Source: CAYZTD01 sp964473335 (GTDB lineage: Archaea > Thermoplasmatota > E2 > DHVEG-1). From it: 5,908 nucleotides of DNA. The notes below the pieces were generated by a model. That model saw only the letters and a list, made by a program, of their open reading frames with translations. It ran no database searches and had not been told where the DNA came from. Location: the NCBI GenBank assembly GCA_964473335.1, contig CAYYOO010000087.1:1-5908 (forward strand). The letters run 5' to 3'. The position numbers were made by a program, and so were the translations under genes. Positions 5,091 through 5,908 of the stretch are shown piece after piece. Position 1 is the first letter of the stretch. Each line of letters begins with the position of its first letter.

Positions 5091-5495
5091 ATAGATTTAG
5101 TAATTGACGCTAATATAATTTTTTCATTATTGATAAAGAAAGGTAAAACTGAAGAATTATTATTTAAAGACACTATCCACCTCTTCGCACCTGAATTTAT
5201 TTTTGAAGAATTTGAAAAATATAGAAAACTAATTAAAAATAAAACAAAAAGAAATGATAAAGATTTTGAAAGATTAATGCGTATTTTAAGAGAGAAGATA
5301 AAAATTATTCCAAATGAAGAAACTGAAAAATTTATATCAAAAGCAAAAACTATATGTCCAGATAAAAATGACGTAGATTATTTTGCTCTAGCTTTGAGAT
5401 TGAATTGTAAAATATGGAGCAATGACAAAGCATTAAAAAACCAAGAGCATATCGAAGTAATATCAACAACAGAATTATTTAATAAAATAGATTAA
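5091..5495 (+). CDS. vapC: VapC toxin, PIN-domain ribonuclease, with ATA where ATG is expected
   Basis: The frame is open from just inside vapB and gives, from codon 5091, a 134-residue PIN toxin: DLVIDANIIFSLLIKKGK, Glu39/Glu40 in FIFEEFEKY, Asp94 and Asp96 in KNDVDYFALAL, and Asp112 in IWSNDKAL. It is of the same subfamily as the toxin at 2678-3115. The codon that aligns with the other toxin's initiator ATG is ATA at 5091, one base after the vapB stop. No ATG or GTG exists upstream in the frame. The only accepted alternative, TTG at 5130, would remove the first catalytic Asp (5106-5108) and the first strand. So either ATA is used by coupling to vapB, or a G-to-A change has silenced the toxin. 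Family is certain; activity is doubtful. The gene may be a very young pseudogene. Confidence 0.75.
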   Translation: MDLVIDANIIFSLLIKKGKTEELLFKDTIHLFAPEFIFEEFEKYRKLIKNKTKRNDKDFERLMRILREKIKIIPNEETEKFISKAKTICPDKNDVDYFALALRLNCKIWSNDKALKNQEHIEVISTTELFNKID

Positions 5496-5582
5496 TTCCT
5501 TGATTTCGTTTTCTCAGTCTATAAAATATTCATCTTCAACAGGTTTTCCAACTTTAAATGGAAGTTTTATGTTTTTCTGCAT
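5493..5582 (-). pseudogene. N-terminal remnant of a second Arch_ATPase
   Basis: On the minus strand, from an ATG at 5582, 22 codons read IKLPFKVGKPVEDEYFID and then TGA. This is the typical opening of Arch_ATPase proteins (PF-x-x-G-x-PV-x-x-EYF-x-x-REKEI). Read past the TGA the frame goes on ENEIKE, so the stop stands where Arg is expected and is probably a CGA-to-TGA change. Beyond that the sequence overlaps the end of the vapC frame and is no longer ATPase. The Walker motifs are absent, so the rest was lost, perhaps when the vapBC pair arrived. It is a different lineage from the ATPase at 1235, whose opening lacks the PFKVGKPV part. Confidence 0.65.
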
Positions 5583-5613
5583 GTTTAAAAACATGTTTTA
5601 TTACATGCATGTT
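5569..5613. repeat. Dense ATGTT/AACAT cluster with nested palindromes
   Basis: ATGTT occurs at 5569, 5581, 5593 and 5609, and AACAT at 5590. They build CATGTTT-AA-AAACATG (5580-5595), the perfect palindrome AAAACATGTTTT (5588-5599) and ACATGCATGT (5603-5612). The cluster sits over the start of the ATPase remnant and ahead of the AbrB-type remnant, so it was probably a two-way operator region. Confidence 0.5.
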
Positions 5614-5625
5614 TAAGTGCATTAG

Positions 5626-5814
5626 TACAAAAATATACTCCTTAACAGACGAACGCAAGCATACAGATCAAGCCTTGTTGTAACTATCCCAAGCCAACTG
5701 GTTGAAGCATATAACATAAACACAGGGGACAGTATCAAAATAATCCCTATATCTAATAATGAAATAGTAATCAGAAAATACAACCAAGAAATCGATATGA
5801 AAAAATCACAATAA
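5626..5814 (+). pseudogene. AbrB/SpoVT-type DNA-binding protein lacking a start codon
   Basis: The frame between the stop at 5623-5625 and the TAA at 5812-5814 encodes almost a whole AbrB-type swapped-hairpin domain of archaeal type: RRTQAYRSSLVVTIPSQLVE, then AYNINTGDSIKIIPISNNEI and VIRKY. Such proteins are transcription regulators or antitoxins. No ATG, GTG or TTG exists in the frame before the domain; the codon nearest the expected start is ATA (5635-5637). No Shine-Dalgarno sequence is visible. After the domain there is an extra 11-residue tail. I call it a pseudogene that lost its start. The alternative is initiation at a non-standard codon. T6 at 5815-5820 right after the stop could serve as a terminator. 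Confidence 0.7.
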
Positions 5815-5866
5815 TTTTTTACGGAAAAATCATAAAGAAAGGGGCTTTGGGATAATATTATTTCAG

Positions 5867-5908
5867 CTAGGCTTCATCCCAATCAACTTTGAGATCCTCA
5901 AGATACCG
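5867..5908 (-). CDS. C-terminal end of a gene entering from the right edge
   Basis: On the minus strand the last 13 codons of an open frame read RYLEDLKVDWDEA and end at TAG (5867-5869). The acidic, regular sequence looks like a true C-terminus. The family cannot be named from so little. The AGCTAGGCT 9-mer at 5865-5873 covers its stop codon. Confidence 0.4.
   Translation of the reverse strand, partial: RYLEDLKVDWDEA

Noticed and set aside
5569..5613. CRISPR-like repeat array
   Set aside because: The units are 5 to 7 bases in both orientations with no spacers of regular length; an operator explains them better.
1..5908. tRNA, rRNA or CRISPR array
   Set aside because: No GC-rich cloverleaf, rRNA-like stretch or regularly spaced repeat of CRISPR size was seen on reading either strand.

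Overview
The window is a strongly AT-rich stretch of archaeal accessory DNA. The archaeal signs are an Arch_ATPase-family P-loop protein, ribbon-helix-helix/PIN (VapBC) pairs, AbrB-like tails of archaeal type, TATA boxes about 25 bases upstream of inferred transcript starts, and one apparently leaderless gene. A euryarchaeon, perhaps a methanogen, is my best guess. I cannot place it lower than that, and the window has no rRNA, tRNA or housekeeping gene to help.

Layout, left to right. 1-159: no convincing gene. 160-747 (+): a toxin-first toxin-antitoxin pair. The PIN toxin is broken by loss of one base near 457-459, and the 44-residue downstream antitoxin-like ORF is intact. 761-835 (+): the tail of an AbrB-type protein. 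836-1234: a weak minus-strand ORF, a short sequence repeated at 4663-4689, and AAGGTT direct repeats ahead of the ATPase. 1235-2371 (+): an intact 378-residue Arch_ATPase. 2371-2648: a PIN-toxin tail fragment (+) and an unrecognised broken ORF (-). 2678-3358 (-): an intact vapBC pair. 3415-4350 (-): a 311-residue protein joining a transposase-type zinc ribbon and helix-turn-helix to a RecB/Cas4-like PD-(D/E)XK nuclease. 4363-4843: mostly non-coding, with promoters and fragments. 4874-5495 (+): a second vapBC pair of the same subfamily, whose toxin has ATA where ATG is expected. 5493-5908: the decayed N-terminus of a second Arch_ATPase (-), an AbrB-type gene without a start codon (+), and the last 13 codons of a gene entering from the right (-).

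The intact genes are therefore one ATPase, one complete vapBC pair, one transposase/nuclease fusion, one vapB with a doubtful vapC, and one orphan small antitoxin. The rest is remains of the same few families (PIN, AbrB, Arch_ATPase), which suggests repeated gain and decay of toxin-antitoxin and ATPase genes. Both ribbon-helix-helix genes, and the ATPase/AbrB remnant region, are preceded by clusters of ATGTT/AACAT half-sites, a possible shared operator. The nuclease fusion, lying between two oppositely directed homologous vapBC pairs, is the most unusual item.
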